Shown: positions 8,632 through 18,168 of the stretch, in pieces
Layout of the letters: every line of letters starts with the position of its first letter
Numbering within the stretch: the stretch's first letter is position 1
Assembly (NCBI RefSeq): GCF_028737195.1
Contig: NZ_JAQZAJ010000004.1
Span: 1 to 64,000 of the forward strand
Length of the DNA: 64,000 nt
Source of the DNA: Pseudovibrio exalbescens
Lineage (GTDB): Bacteria > Pseudomonadota > Alphaproteobacteria > Rhizobiales > Stappiaceae
Direction: 5' to 3'
Position numbers and translations under genes: made by a program
Notes under the pieces: model-generated
Databases searched by the model: none
The model's input: the letters and a program-made list of their open reading frames with translations, nothing else
What the model was told of the DNA's origin: nothing

Positions 8632-9498
8632 CTATTTAAAGATCACTGTGCGGTCACCGTTCAGAAGGATGCGGTGATCCAGATGGTATTTAACTGCGCG
8701 GGCAAGAACCTGACTTTCGGTGTCGCGGCCTTGCGCGATGAGTTCTTCCACGGTGTGCGCGTGCTCAACGCGGGACACGTCCTGCTCGATGATCGGGCCT
8801 TCGTCCAGATCTGCTGTAACGTAGTGAGCGGTTGCGCCGACCATCTTTACACCGCGCGCATGAGCACGGTGGTACGGGCGGGCCCCAATGAAGCTTGGCA
8901 GGAAGGAGTGGTGAATGTTGATCACCTTGCCTGCAAGTGCCTGCGACAGATCATCAGACAAGATCTGCATGTAGCGTGCAAGGATCACCAGATCGATTTT
9001 CTCGCGCTCCACCAACTCGAGGATCTGCGCTTCCTGTTCCTTTTTGGTGTCTTTGGTGACAGGCAAATAGTGGAACGGCAGTTTTTCATGCTCTACGCGG
9101 GAACGCCATGTTTCGTGGTTGGAGGCAACACCCACCAGATCCATCCGCAGCTGGCCGGTGCCGTTGCGATAGAGCAGATCGTTCAGGCAGTGACCCATCT
9201 TGGAAACCATGATGAGAACGCGCGGCTTGCGAGAAAGATCATGGACTTCCCAGTCGAAATCATAGGCGGTTGCGACCGGGCGGAACCCTTCGACAAACTG
9301 TTCGCGGGTCATGCCCTCTGGTGCGGCAAAGGAAACGCGCATGAAGAAGCGCAATGTTTCCGGATCGCCATATTGGGCGCTTTCGCAGATGTTGCAGCCT
9401 TGAGAGGCGATGCAATTGGCAACGGCAGCAACGATCCCCTTCCTATCTCCGCAGGATAGGGTCAACACAAAGTTGGCTTGGCTGTTCATGATCAGCAC
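8632..9498 (-). CDS. purU: Formyltetrahydrofolate deformylase
   Basis: PurU hydrolyses 10-formyl-tetrahydrofolate to formate and tetrahydrofolate. An N-terminal ACT domain (about residues 6-85) senses methionine or glycine in characterised enzymes. The C-terminal formyltransferase fold carries the catalytic Asn-His-Asp: [19 protein letters not shown], then [13 protein letters not shown]. The frame can start at GTG 9498, with AAGGA 4 bases before it, or ATG 9489; spacing slightly favours ATG or is undecided. Length of about 286-288 residues is typical. It is co-directional with folD, with an 8-base gap. Confidence 0.95.
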   Translation of the reverse strand: MLIMNSQANFVLTLSCGDRKGIVAAVANCIASQGCNICESAQYGDPETLRFFMRVSFAAPEGMTREQFVEGFRPVATAYDFDWEVHDLSRKPRVLIMVSKMGHCLNDLLYRNGTGQLRMDLVGVASNHETWRSRVEHEKLPFHYLPVTKDTKKEQEAQILELVEREKIDLVILARYMQILSDDLSQALAGKVINIHHSFLPSFIGARPYHRAHARGVKMVGATAHYVTADLDEGPIIEQDVSRVEHAHTVEELIAQGRDTESQVLARAVKYHLDHRILLNGDRTVIFK

Positions 9499-9756
9499 GT
9501 GGTCCTTGATGTTTCTCGAAATTTTGGCGGGAGCATAGGCATTGTGTTGCGCGAAAGAAAGATGAAATCTTGGGTTAAGTTAGGAAAAGTGCGCTGTTTT
9601 CTTTCGGCAGAGCTTGTTTGCGCTGACCCTGAACCGGGCTGACCATTGGTAACTTTACAATGGTTAGATCTTATCCGCTATAGACCGGGAATTGCTGGGT
9701 TTTAAAGGGATTCCTATGCTCCCACGGTCGCAACTTTAGGTAAGTGGAGCCCCTTC

Positions 9757-10875
9757 ATGAAGATTTGCATGGTAGTGGAAGCGTTCGAAGGGGACGAGAT
9801 TGAAGCAACAGCAGCTGATTTGAGTTCTGCTCTGGTGGACCGGGGCCATGAGGTGACGCTGGTAAGCCTTACTGGTGCACTGCACCCTTCTGCCACGTTG
9901 GATGCACGGGTGAATGTCACCGCCTTCTCCAGAGGCAAGGCCTCGGTAGCGGTGGGCGATTTGGTGCGGTTGTTTGAGCAAGATCGGCCAGATGTGGTGG
10001 TCTCCCATGGCGCAAGAGCCAATACGACAGCGATAGCTGCTGGCAAGTTGCGCAGTAGCCCTGCTGTGCCTGTGGTTGCGGTGGAACACCGTGGCTTTTC
10101 CATGGATGCGACCCTTTCCGAGGATGAGCGACGGGAAACAGCACTTCTGGCTGTGCCCTACAGCTACAAGGATGCGGACTGCATTGTGTGCGTGTTCAAC
10201 TCGATCAGCGAGTTGATGGCGCTTTGCGATTGGCTGACTGAAGGCGCAGTGCGAGTTATCCATAATCCAATGGTGCCATTTGATATTTTTGAGAGGTCAG
10301 AGCACCCCATAGACGAACCATGGTTCCAGCCCGGACATAGTGCCGTGGTTTTGGCCACGGGGCCACTGCACCACAAGCAAGGCTATGACATCTTCCTGCA
10401 AGCACTGGCGGTGGCACGCTATGCGGTGGAAGTGCGTGGCTATCTTTTGGGCGATGGCGGCGAGTTGGAGGCCTTGAAACAGGCAGCCTCAAATCTGGCA
10501 CTGGAAGACATTGTGGCCGTACATGACGAAGTGTCAGATAAAGAGCGGTTTCTGAGAGCGGCCAATGTGTTCGTCTTGCCCAGAGCGGGGGATGGGTTTG
10601 ACCGAAATCTGGCCTGGGCCATGGCGCTGGGTACGCCAGTTGTGGCACCGGAAAACCATCCCGTTCACGAGGAGTTGCTCAGGGACGCGGATGCTGCCCG
10701 CTTGTTTCCTGAAGGGGATGCTTCCGCGCTTTCAAAGGCAATTGTTGACCTCAGCAAGTACCGCAAGCCTGCCGAAGACCTGACGGACAGAGCTCGGGCG
10801 TTTTCGGCAGAGCGGGTGTTTGATGCTTACGAGGGACTGCTCAAGCAAGTGACGCGGGGCGGTTCAGGCGGTTAA
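9757..10875 (+). CDS. Glycosyltransferase (GT4-like)
   Basis: A 372-residue protein with two Rossmann-like halves as in GT-B glycosyltransferases. The N-terminal part begins [19 protein letters not shown]. The C-terminal half (from about residue 190) carries [16 protein letters not shown] and the donor-binding segment [26 protein letters not shown], where the usual E-G-F/P-x3-E pattern reads D-G-F-x3-L, so the canonical second Glu is not in place. It probably transfers a sugar in cell-surface glycan synthesis, but no sugar or acceptor can be named. It has no operon partner; a tRNA-Pro gene follows on the opposite strand. Confidence 0.7.
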   Translation: MKICMVVEAFEGDEIEATAADLSSALVDRGHEVTLVSLTGALHPSATLDARVNVTAFSRGKASVAVGDLVRLFEQDRPDVVVSHGARANTTAIAAGKLRSSPAVPVVAVEHRGFSMDATLSEDERRETALLAVPYSYKDADCIVCVFNSISELMALCDWLTEGAVRVIHNPMVPFDIFERSEHPIDEPWFQPGHSAVVLATGPLHHKQGYDIFLQALAVARYAVEVRGYLLGDGGELEALKQAASNLALEDIVAVHDEVSDKERFLRAANVFVLPRAGDGFDRNLAWAMALGTPVVAPENHPVHEELLRDADAARLFPEGDASALSKAIVDLSKYRKPAEDLTDRARAFSAERVFDAYEGLLKQVTRGGSGG

Positions 10876-10918
10876 GTCATGCAATTATCCGGTGCCGGTT
10901 GCCTTTTGTTGGCATAAG

Positions 10919-10995
10919 TGGTCGGAGTGAGAGGATTCGAACCTCCGACCCCCTCGTCCCGAACGAGGTGCGCTACCAGACTGCGCCACACTCCG
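10919..10995 (-). tRNA. tRNA-Pro (CGG)
   Basis: On the minus strand a full cloverleaf can be folded. The acceptor stem is CGGAGTG with CACTCCG, the anticodon stem is CCTCG/CGAGG around TTCGGGA (anticodon CGG), the T arm contains GGTTCGAATCC, and the CCA end is encoded. Total length is 77 bases. Confidence 0.95.
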
Positions 10996-11251
10996 ACATC
11001 TTTCTTTCGATTTCTATCTACATTGTATGAAAACGCTTTTTTGCGTCAAGAACGCGAAAGTGACAGATAAGCTGCCTAAGACCGCTGACCGATTGCGGCA
11101 GCTCGGTAGATTCTGATGGTGGAGGCAGGCGAGAGGAGGTATGGGCCATGCGTATTTCTGCTGTGGACCAATTGCGAGTTTCTCACAAAGAATGAAATGG
11201 CAGAGCTTGCCTAATCAAAACGAGATGGCTATACAAAGCGCCACACAGCGA

Positions 11252-11326
11252 TGGGGTGTAGCCAAGTGGTAAGGCAACGGTTTTTGGTACCGTGTATCGT
11301 AGGTTCGAATCCTACCACCCCAGCCA
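11252..11326 (+). tRNA. tRNA-Gln (TTG)
   Basis: The acceptor stem TGGGGTG pairs with CACCCCA, followed by discriminator G and an encoded CCA. The anticodon stem ACGGT/ACCGT encloses TTTTGGT (anticodon TTG), and the T arm contains GTAGGTTCGAATCCTAC. Length is 75 bases. The 256 bases between the two tRNAs hold nothing else that I can support. Confidence 0.95.
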
Positions 11327-11449
11327 GCTTTTTCCTCCTAAAAAACTGAAGAATTTTAAAGCCTTAGCAATGGCGCATAGTGCTGCGTTTTGTCGTGGCT
11401 ACCCCACACCGCACAGGCGGTATGGGTCAGGCGTTCGGCGTAAGGCGTG

Positions 11450-13510
11450 CTAGTCGAGATCGGCGAAGGACCTGCTGGTGGTTGCCAGACGTTCAAGCAG
11501 AGGGCTTGGTTCAACGCCGTCCATGGTCTGAAGCGCCTTTAGGATGGTTTTGGTGCCGATGGTATCCGCATAATGCATCAAGCCGCCGCGCCAGCGGGGG
11601 AAGCCGTAGCCGTGGATCTCCACCAAGTCGATGTCAAGCGGACGGGCGGCAATGCCTTCTTCGAGAATAAAGCAAGCCTCATTGATCATGGGCAGCAGGA
11701 TTGCTTGCTGAATTTGCTGTTCTGAGCGGCTTTGCTGCGGGGTGCCCAACTCGTTTGCGATCTCTCGGATAAGGGCGTTGACCTCCTCATCTTCAATGGG
11801 CGCGCGTGCCCCCTCTTGATAGACATACCAGCCCTTGCTGCGCTTCTGGCCGAAGCGCTCAAGGGCACACAGCCGGTCTGAGATAGGGGCGAACACATCC
11901 TGTCCCTGCTCCCGGGCAGCGGTGCGCTGTGCGGCAGCAATATCGAGGCCTGCAAGATCTTGCATTTCGAATGGACCCATTGCGAGGCCAAAGGCGCGCA
12001 TGGCGCTGTCAACTTGGTGGGGTGTAGCGCCCTCCAAAAGCAGGCGTTCGGAATGTTTGCGGTAGACCTTCAGAATGCGGTTGCCAATAAACCCGTCGCA
12101 CACACCCGAGCGAATGCCAATTTTGCCCAGACGTTTGGCCAGCGCAAAACCTGTGGCGAGCACATCTGGGGCGGTTGGCGCAGCCTCGACGATTTCCAGC
12201 AGCTTCATGATATGCGCGGGGCTAAAAAAGTGCAGGCCGACTACATCGCTTGGGCGATCGGTGGTACGGGCGATTTCGTTGACATCCAGATAGGAGGTGT
12301 TGGTCGCCAAAATGGCCTTGGGCTTCAATGCTTGGCCCAGTGCCTGGAACACCTGTTTCTTGATGGCCATGTTTTCAAAGACAGCCTCGATTGCGAGGTC
12401 TATCTCTGCCAGATCGTTGTAGTCGGTGGTTTGGTGCAGACTGTTGAATTTTTCTTCGGCAGCTTTTTCAGTAATGAGGCCGCGTTTTGCACTTGCCTGC
12501 AAGAGGCCTTTTATGCGGTCAGTCCCTGCTTCGAGGCTGGGCTGGTCTCTTTCTACCAACGTGACTTCGAAACCTGCGTTTATGAAGCAAAGGGCAATGC
12601 CTGCTCCCATGGTGCCGCCGCCAATGATAGCAACCTGTTCAACCGGGCGGGGGCGGATGTCGGCGAGCCCCTCAAGCTTGGAAGAGGCGCGTTCTGCAAA
12701 AAAGACGTGACGCAGGGCTTTGGCCTGATCTGAGGTGCGCAGTTGCAGAAACATTTCCCGTTCTCTGGCGTAGCTCTCTTCAAAGGTTAGCTCCACAGCG
12801 CTTTTCACCGCTTCCAAGGCAACCAGAGGTGACTTTTGTCCTTTGGCCTTCTTCGTCAGCACCGCCGATGCGCTTTCCCAGAACTGTGGAAGCGGAGCAG
12901 CCTGCGGCAGTGCGCGGTCTCGGGTGGCCAGAGGGCGAGGGTGTTCGATAATCCCGCGGGTGAAAGCCTGTGCCGTTTCAAGAAGATCGCCCGTGATGAG
13001 GGCGTCTAGAATGCCCAAGGCCTTTGCCTGTTCGGCTGCAACAGGTTTTCCAGTGGTAATCATTTCCAAGGCGGTAGAGATGGGGGTGAGGCGTGGAAGG
13101 CGGACAGTGCCTCCAGCGCCTGGAATGAGGCCAAGAGTAACTTCTGGAAGGCCAACTTTGGCGCTGCGGTCCGCGATGCGGTAATGGCAGCCAAGAGCCA
13201 CTTCAAATCCACCTCCCAGAGCGCTGCCGTGAATGGCAGCGACCCAGGGTTTGGGGCAGGCTTCAATGGCATCAATCACCTGTGGCAAACTTGGCTCTTG
13301 GGCAGGCTTGTTGAATTCGCGCACATCTGCGCCAGCAATGAACGTTCGGCCTTCGCAGATGAGCAGGGCCGCCTTAACGTTTTCTGCTGTCTCAACCTTT
13401 TGCACCGCGGCGAGAAGGCCCTGTCTGACAGCATGGGACAGGGCGTTGACAGGTGGGTTGTTGACGCGCACCACAGCGATTGCGTCTTTGATCTCAACGG
13501 TTACAGGCAT
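11450..13510 (-). CDS. FadJ/FadB-like enoyl-CoA hydratase / 3-hydroxyacyl-CoA dehydrogenase fusion
   Basis: A 686-residue two-function enzyme. The N-terminal crotonase domain (about 1-180) has the oxyanion-hole block HGSALGGGFEVALGCHYR and both catalytic Glu positions (GGGFE and LPEVTLGLIPGAGG). The dehydrogenase part begins near residue 290 with the NAD-binding VAIIGGGTMGAGIALCF and ends with two C-terminal domains. Start at 13510 is supported by AAGGA 4-5 bases upstream. It is last in the leftward paaN-transporter cluster, and no separate paaF or paaH is in the window, so it probably does the hydration and 3-hydroxyadipyl-CoA oxidation of the pathway. That role is inferred from context. Confidence 0.88.
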   Translation of the reverse strand: MPVTVEIKDAIAVVRVNNPPVNALSHAVRQGLLAAVQKVETAENVKAALLICEGRTFIAGADVREFNKPAQEPSLPQVIDAIEACPKPWVAAIHGSALGGGFEVALGCHYRIADRSAKVGLPEVTLGLIPGAGGTVRLPRLTPISTALEMITTGKPVAAEQAKALGILDALITGDLLETAQAFTRGIIEHPRPLATRDRALPQAAPLPQFWESASAVLTKKAKGQKSPLVALEAVKSAVELTFEESYAREREMFLQLRTSDQAKALRHVFFAERASSKLEGLADIRPRPVEQVAIIGGGTMGAGIALCFINAGFEVTLVERDQPSLEAGTDRIKGLLQASAKRGLITEKAAEEKFNSLHQTTDYNDLAEIDLAIEAVFENMAIKKQVFQALGQALKPKAILATNTSYLDVNEIARTTDRPSDVVGLHFFSPAHIMKLLEIVEAAPTAPDVLATGFALAKRLGKIGIRSGVCDGFIGNRILKVYRKHSERLLLEGATPHQVDSAMRAFGLAMGPFEMQDLAGLDIAAAQRTAAREQGQDVFAPISDRLCALERFGQKRSKGWYVYQEGARAPIEDEEVNALIREIANELGTPQQSRSEQQIQQAILLPMINEACFILEEGIAARPLDIDLVEIHGYGFPRWRGGLMHYADTIGTKTILKALQTMDGVEPSPLLERLATTSRSFADLD

Positions 13511-13526
13511 TGCTTCCTTCATTGAA

Positions 13527-14228
13527 TTAGACACCCAGATACGCCTCGCGAACACGGTCATCTGCAAGGAGGTCCTGTGCTGGAGCCGCCATGATGATCT
13601 GGCCGGTTTCCATCACGTAGCCCCGGTCCGCGATGGACAAGGCGGCAAAGGCGTTTTGCTCCACCACGAAGACGGTGACACCCATTTCCTTGAGGCTTTT
13701 TACAGTATCGAGGATCTGATCGACGAGGATGGGCGCGAGGCCGAGGCTTGGCTCATCCAGAAGCAGACAAATGGGGCGGCCCATCAAAGCGCGCGCAATG
13801 GCAAGCATCTGCTGTTGCCCACCGGAAAGGCCACCTGCAGGCAAGTTGCGTTTTTCCCTCAGGATCGGAAACAACGCGTAGGCTTCCTGCATGTCTTTCT
13901 CAACCCGCTCATCGCGGTAGCGATAGGCCCCGAGGCGCAGGTTTTCTTCAACCGACAGATTGGTGAATATCTGACGTCCCTCAGGCGATTGCAGCAGGCC
14001 CTGACAAACGCGGGTATGAGGCGCTGTGCCCGTCAGGTTCTCTCCCCGAAAATGAATTGTTCCTTGGGAAACGGGTTGCACGCCGGACAAACACCGGAGC
14101 AACGTGGTCTTGCCTGCGCCGTTGGCTCCGACAAGGGTAACGATCTCGCCAGAGTGAACCTCGAGTGTGATGCCGTGCAACACCTCGATGCGGCCATACT
14201 TGGAACGAAGGCCTTCAACCGAGAGCAT
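13527..14228 (-). CDS. livF: Branched-chain-type ABC transporter ATP-binding protein LivF
   Basis: A 233-residue ATPase of the hydrophobic amino acid uptake (HAAT) family. The Walker A is GANGAGKTTLLR, the signature is LSGGQQQMLAIARALM, and Walker B is ICLLLDEPSLGLAP. ATG 14228 (MLSVEGLRSKYG) is preferred over the longer open frame because it matches family starts; it overlaps the end of livG by 14 bases, which implies translational coupling. It pairs with LivG to energise import through LivH-LivM. The genetic setting inside a phenylacetate cluster points to an aromatic acid rather than leucine as substrate. Confidence 0.92.
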   Translation of the reverse strand: MLSVEGLRSKYGRIEVLHGITLEVHSGEIVTLVGANGAGKTTLLRCLSGVQPVSQGTIHFRGENLTGTAPHTRVCQGLLQSPEGRQIFTNLSVEENLRLGAYRYRDERVEKDMQEAYALFPILREKRNLPAGGLSGGQQQMLAIARALMGRPICLLLDEPSLGLAPILVDQILDTVKSLKEMGVTVFVVEQNAFAALSIADRGYVMETGQIIMAAPAQDLLADDRVREAYLGV

Positions 14229-15003
14229 GAGCGGCCTCCTTTCCTCCGTGGCTACCAAGATAAGCCTCCACCACCTTTGGGTCACGGCTGATTTCCGAAG
14301 GCTTACCTTCTGCGAGTTTTTCTCCGTAGTTGAGCGCGATGACGTGGTCGGAGATTTTCATCACCAGTTTCATGTCGTGCTCAACCAGTAAAATCGCGAC
14401 ACCTTCCTTTGCTATCTCAGCGATCAGCTCGTCGATCTCTTCCGTTTCCACGGCGTTACATCCGGCTGCGGGCTCGTCCAGCAACAAGATTTTCGGGTCG
14501 CAAGCCAACGCACGTGCAATGTCGATGCGCTTGAGGGCACCGTATGACAAGGAAGATGCTTCCATGTGTGCTGCCTTTACCAAGTGAACGCGTTCCAGCA
14601 GCGCCATGGCTTTTTCTTGTGTTTGCCGGTTGCGCCGACTGCTGGAGGGGAGGCGCAGAAGATCCGCCCAGATGGGGCTGCGCTCCGACATGTGACATCC
14701 GACCATAACGTTCTCCAGGGCGGTCATCTGATCAAAGCTCTGGAGGTTCTGGAAGGTGCGTGACATCCCTCGTTCGGCCAGCTTGTGCGGCTCCATGTCC
14801 GTAACGTCCCGACCTTCCAGCACGACGTGCCCTCGGCTGGGCTGGTAGATGCCGGAGATCATGTTGAACAGGGTGGTCTTGCCTGCGCCATTTGGACCGA
14901 TGATGGAGACGATTTCGCCGGGCTGCACGTCGAAGTCGAGCGCGTTTACAGCAGTTATGCCGCCAAAATCGATGCCAAGGCCTATTACGCTCAAAAGGGT
15001 CAT
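14215..15003 (-). CDS. livG: Branched-chain-type ABC transporter ATP-binding protein LivG
   Basis: A 262-residue HAAT-family ATPase. Walker A GPNGAGKTTLFNMISG, the LivG-type insert TFQNLQSF, the signature LSYGALKRIDIARALA and Walker B ILLLDEPAAGCN are all visible. The signature reads LSYG rather than LSGG, which is common in LivG proteins. Its start overlaps the livM stop (ATGA at 15000-15003). It works with LivF in the same transporter. Confidence 0.92.
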   Translation of the reverse strand: MTLLSVIGLGIDFGGITAVNALDFDVQPGEIVSIIGPNGAGKTTLFNMISGIYQPSRGHVVLEGRDVTDMEPHKLAERGMSRTFQNLQSFDQMTALENVMVGCHMSERSPIWADLLRLPSSSRRNRQTQEKAMALLERVHLVKAAHMEASSLSYGALKRIDIARALACDPKILLLDEPAAGCNAVETEEIDELIAEIAKEGVAILLVEHDMKLVMKISDHVIALNYGEKLAEGKPSEISRDPKVVEAYLGSHGGKEAAHALG

Positions 15004-15968
15004 GGAATTGCCCTCCGGAGCATGAGTTTGCGTAGGGTAGGCAACAGGCCGTCGCGCATGAAGATCATGACCAGCATCATGATCAACCCAAGCATGACAT
15101 GTTCGTACTCGTGAAACATGGTGAGTACTTGCGGCAGGGCGGTGAGCAAGGTTGCCCCGGCGATGCCACCCAGCACCGAACCTGCGCCGCCTAAGACCGT
15201 CATGGTGACCAGCTCTACGGAATGCAGGAAGCTTGCAATATCAGGGGTGATGAACCGATTGAACAGCGCTAAAAGGGACCCTGCTACAGAGGCGTATGCT
15301 GCCGAGATCACGAAAGCGACAAGTTTGTATCTGGCCACATCCGCGCCGACGGTCTTGGCGGCAATCTCAGAGTCGTGCAGAGAACGTAGCACGCGGCCGG
15401 TAGGGCTGTTGTAAAGGTTCAAGGCCAGCCATGCTCCAATGAGCAGCATCCCCCCTCCGAACCAGTACCATACAACTGAGGTCTTTACCTTGAAACCGAG
15501 CGTTTCTCTGACAGCCTTGGCAAGACCGAGGCCTTCAACGGCCATGCCATCAGGTCCGCCGGTGAGTTGAGTTTCGTTGGTCAGGACCATGGATATGAGC
15601 ATTCCAAGCCCGAGTGTCGCGACTGCCAGATAATGCCCTTTGAGGCGCAAGATGGGGCGGCCGACAAACCACGCAAGCAATGCTGAAACAACAGCACCCA
15701 GAATAAGGCTTGCGAAGGGGTGGAGGCCTAAATGGACTGGCCCCAAGGCGCAGGCATAAGCCCCTATTCCTGAAAACCCGGCGTGACCCAAGCTGATCTG
15801 GCCCGCATAGCCAATGAGGATGACGAGGCCTATGACAGCGATGGAGTTGATGAAGATGAGTGTGCCCACCCGATAGTAGAACGATGAGGGGAACAACATG
15901 GGTGCCAGTGCGATCAGGATCGTCAGAATGATGAGTGCACGCACCCGCGGTGGCAGATAGGCTGTCAT
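15000..15968 (-). CDS. livM: Branched-chain-type ABC transporter permease LivM
   Basis: A 322-residue inner-membrane permease with about eight to ten hydrophobic segments. The family block GYAGQISLGHAGFSGIGAYACAL is present near residue 53, and GGAGSVLGGIAGATLLTALPQVL lies near the C-terminus. It is translationally coupled to livG by a 4-base overlap and follows livH by 2 bases. It forms the membrane channel with LivH. Confidence 0.92.
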   Translation of the reverse strand: MTAYLPPRVRALIILTILIALAPMLFPSSFYYRVGTLIFINSIAVIGLVILIGYAGQISLGHAGFSGIGAYACALGPVHLGLHPFASLILGAVVSALLAWFVGRPILRLKGHYLAVATLGLGMLISMVLTNETQLTGGPDGMAVEGLGLAKAVRETLGFKVKTSVVWYWFGGGMLLIGAWLALNLYNSPTGRVLRSLHDSEIAAKTVGADVARYKLVAFVISAAYASVAGSLLALFNRFITPDIASFLHSVELVTMTVLGGAGSVLGGIAGATLLTALPQVLTMFHEYEHVMLGLIMMLVMIFMRDGLLPTLRKLMLRRAIP

Positions 15969-15970
15969 GT

Positions 15971-16843
15971 TTACACCCGCTCCATGGATTTTGCACCGAA
16001 CAGGCCTTGCGGCATGACGAATAAGGTTAGCAGGATTACAATAAAGGCAGCTGCGTCCTTGTACTCGGAGGTCAGGTACCCGGCCGTCGTTGCCTCTATG
16101 AGGCCAATGAACAAGCCTCCGACCAGCGCTCCGAAGGGATTGCCCATGCCGCCGAGCATGGCAGCCGCGAAACCTTTCAACGCCAGCATAACGCCGATGT
16201 CGTAGCTGGTGAGCGTAATCGGGGTGACTAGAACTCCCGCGGTAGCCCCAACTGCAGCGGACAGGCCGAAGCTTAATGCCATGATGAAGTTGGTATTGAT
16301 GCCCACCAGACGCGCGGCGAGGCGGTTGTTGGCCGTTGCAAGGATGGCTTTGCCGGTGAGGGTTCTTGTGAAGAAGGCATAGAGGCCCGCAAAAACAAAG
16401 GCGGCACCAAACATGACCCAGATGCTCTGGGGAAGCAGCGTTGCGCCCGCAATGTGGAGCGGGTCATCGCCCGAGAAGGATGGATAGCGGTGCAGCTGCT
16501 TGTCGAAAATGATCTGAGCGAGGCCGCGCAGGAAGATGGATGCGCCGATTGTGATGATAATCAAGTTAACGACGGATGCACCGCGAGCTGGCTCGATGGC
16601 CAGCTTGTTCAAGAGAACACCAACGAGTGCGGTGATGAAGATGGCAAGAAAGGCAGCGCCCCACAGGGGCAGGCCTGCCTCAAAAATGAAGACGGTCAAC
16701 ATTCCACCAAGCATCACGAACTCCCCTTGTGAGAAGTTCACAACCTCAGAGGCGTTGTAGATGATCGTGAAGCCGAGAGCGACGAGCGCATACACTGCGC
16801 CGACCGTCAGCCCTGAGAACACGAACTGCAGCAATTCGGACAT
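15971..16843 (-). CDS. livH: Branched-chain-type ABC transporter permease LivH
   Basis: A 290-residue HAAT permease. The N-terminal block LTVGAVYALVALGFTIIYNASEVVNFSQGEFVMLGG and the C-terminal GMGNPFGALVGGLFIGLIEA are diagnostic. The frame can open at TTG 16852, but ATG 16843 (MSELLQFVFSG) gives the usual start. It lies 93 bases downstream of the binding-protein gene, in the same direction. Confidence 0.92.
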   Translation of the reverse strand: MSELLQFVFSGLTVGAVYALVALGFTIIYNASEVVNFSQGEFVMLGGMLTVFIFEAGLPLWGAAFLAIFITALVGVLLNKLAIEPARGASVVNLIIITIGASIFLRGLAQIIFDKQLHRYPSFSGDDPLHIAGATLLPQSIWVMFGAAFVFAGLYAFFTRTLTGKAILATANNRLAARLVGINTNFIMALSFGLSAAVGATAGVLVTPITLTSYDIGVMLALKGFAAAMLGGMGNPFGALVGGLFIGLIEATTAGYLTSEYKDAAAFIVILLTLFVMPQGLFGAKSMERV

Positions 16844-16936
16844 GTCGCCCAAGCCTTTTCAAAGTTTTGAATTTACCGAAGCATTCATGCGTCACAGCGA
16901 GCGGCGGAAGGCCGAAACCCTCCGCTGCTTTAGCAT

Positions 16937-18091
16937 TTATTCAACGATGGTCCAGTTGCCATCGCGGATCTCCAGCATCTTGAATGCGGAAAGATCAAGG
17001 CCAAGGTGGTCTTCTGCAGACATGTTGACCACGCCGCCAGTGCCGACGAAGCCACGGGTGTTCTCCAAGGCGTCCCGGACCGCTTCAGGATCAGAAGAGC
17101 CTGCAGTCTCCATTGCGGCAACAAGCATTTTGAAGGCGTCGTATGCATGCCCGCCGAAGGTGGATACCGGTTCACCGGTCGCGGCTTCATAAGCTTTGAT
17201 GTATCCGGTGACGACCGGCTTTTGTGGATCATCATCTGCGAGATCCGATGCGACGAGCAGAGCGGCCGCTGGCAGACGAACGCCCTCTGCAGCGTCTCCT
17301 GCCAGTTCAATGAAGCTCTTGGAGGCGACACCGTGTGACTGGTAGAGCGGCAGGTCAATGCCGAGCTGGCGATAGTTGCGCGTTACAATGGCAGGGCCTT
17401 GACCAAATCCGGGATTGACCACGGCCTGAATGCCTTCTGCGTTCTTGATGTTCGTCAGCTGCGGTGTCATGTCGGAATCTGACGGGCCATAGGTTTCATC
17501 GGCTACCACTTCGATTTGGTAATTACCTGCAACATCAAGGCATTGGCCGCGCATGGACTTGCCAAAGCCGCCGGTGCCGGAAATCATGCCAATCTTACTG
17601 ATGCCGTTGGCCTGCATGTCGGTAAAGATTTTTTCGCAGGCCATGCGATCTGTGTGCGGGGTCTTGAAAACCCATTTCTTTACAGGGTCAATAATTGCTA
17701 CAGCACCTGCAAGAGAAATAAATGGGATCTCGTTTTCCTCGAAAATCGGGATCATGGCCATGGTGGCGCCAGAGGTGGTGCCGCCAATGACGGCGACAAC
17801 TTCGTCATCTTCTACCAACCGAGTTGCGAAGGTCCGGGCCTTGTTGGGGTCACCGCCATCATCATACTGGATCAGCTTGATTGGTTCGCCGTTGACACCG
17901 CCTGCTGCGTTTACCTCGTCCACCAGCATGGCAAGTGTCTTGGCCTCCGGATCGCCCAAGAACGAAGCGCGTCCGGTGATGGCAAGGGTTGAGCCGATCA
18001 GGATCTCGGCGAAGGCTGGGGTTGCGAGTGTGGTCATGGCAGCGGTTGCTGCGGCCAGCGTGGTCGTCTTGAAGACCTCTTTCAGTTTCAT
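16937..18091 (-). CDS. ABC transporter substrate-binding protein, HAAT (LivK-like) type
   Basis: A 384-residue periplasmic binding protein with a clear signal peptide (cut after TLATPAFA, about residue 28). The mature protein begins ILIGSTLAITGRASFLGDPE and has the two-lobed periplasmic binding fold typical of branched-chain amino acid and aromatic acid receptors (AAGGVNGEPIKLIQYDDGGDPNKA near residue 62, VVAVIGGTTSGATMAM near 99). It stands between paaN and livHMGF on one strand, so the likely ligand is phenylacetate or a related aromatic acid; this is inference from context. The gap to livH is long enough for an attenuating structure, but I saw none I trust. Confidence 0.88.
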   Translation of the reverse strand: MKLKEVFKTTTLAAATAAMTTLATPAFAEILIGSTLAITGRASFLGDPEAKTLAMLVDEVNAAGGVNGEPIKLIQYDDGGDPNKARTFATRLVEDDEVVAVIGGTTSGATMAMIPIFEENEIPFISLAGAVAIIDPVKKWVFKTPHTDRMACEKIFTDMQANGISKIGMISGTGGFGKSMRGQCLDVAGNYQIEVVADETYGPSDSDMTPQLTNIKNAEGIQAVVNPGFGQGPAIVTRNYRQLGIDLPLYQSHGVASKSFIELAGDAAEGVRLPAAALLVASDLADDDPQKPVVTGYIKAYEAATGEPVSTFGGHAYDAFKMLVAAMETAGSSDPEAVRDALENTRGFVGTGGVVNMSAEDHLGLDLSAFKMLEIRDGNWTIVE

Positions 18092-18168
18092 GTCATTCCT
18101 CCCAAAACTAACATGAATTCCAATGGACCCTCGCCTGGACGGCGAGGGGTGATGTCGTTCCTGCTGCG

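Noticed and set aside
8608-9459. A 283-codon plus-strand frame opposite purU
   Set aside because: It is the antisense shadow of purU, which has its ACT domain and catalytic residues intact.
9490-9756. A folate-related riboswitch upstream of purU-folD
   Set aside because: I could not fold a known tetrahydrofolate aptamer from this region by eye, so no claim is made.
13233-14291. A 352-codon plus-strand frame across livF and the start of the FadJ-like gene
   Set aside because: It crosses two well-supported minus-strand genes with intact motifs and resembles no protein; shadow frame.
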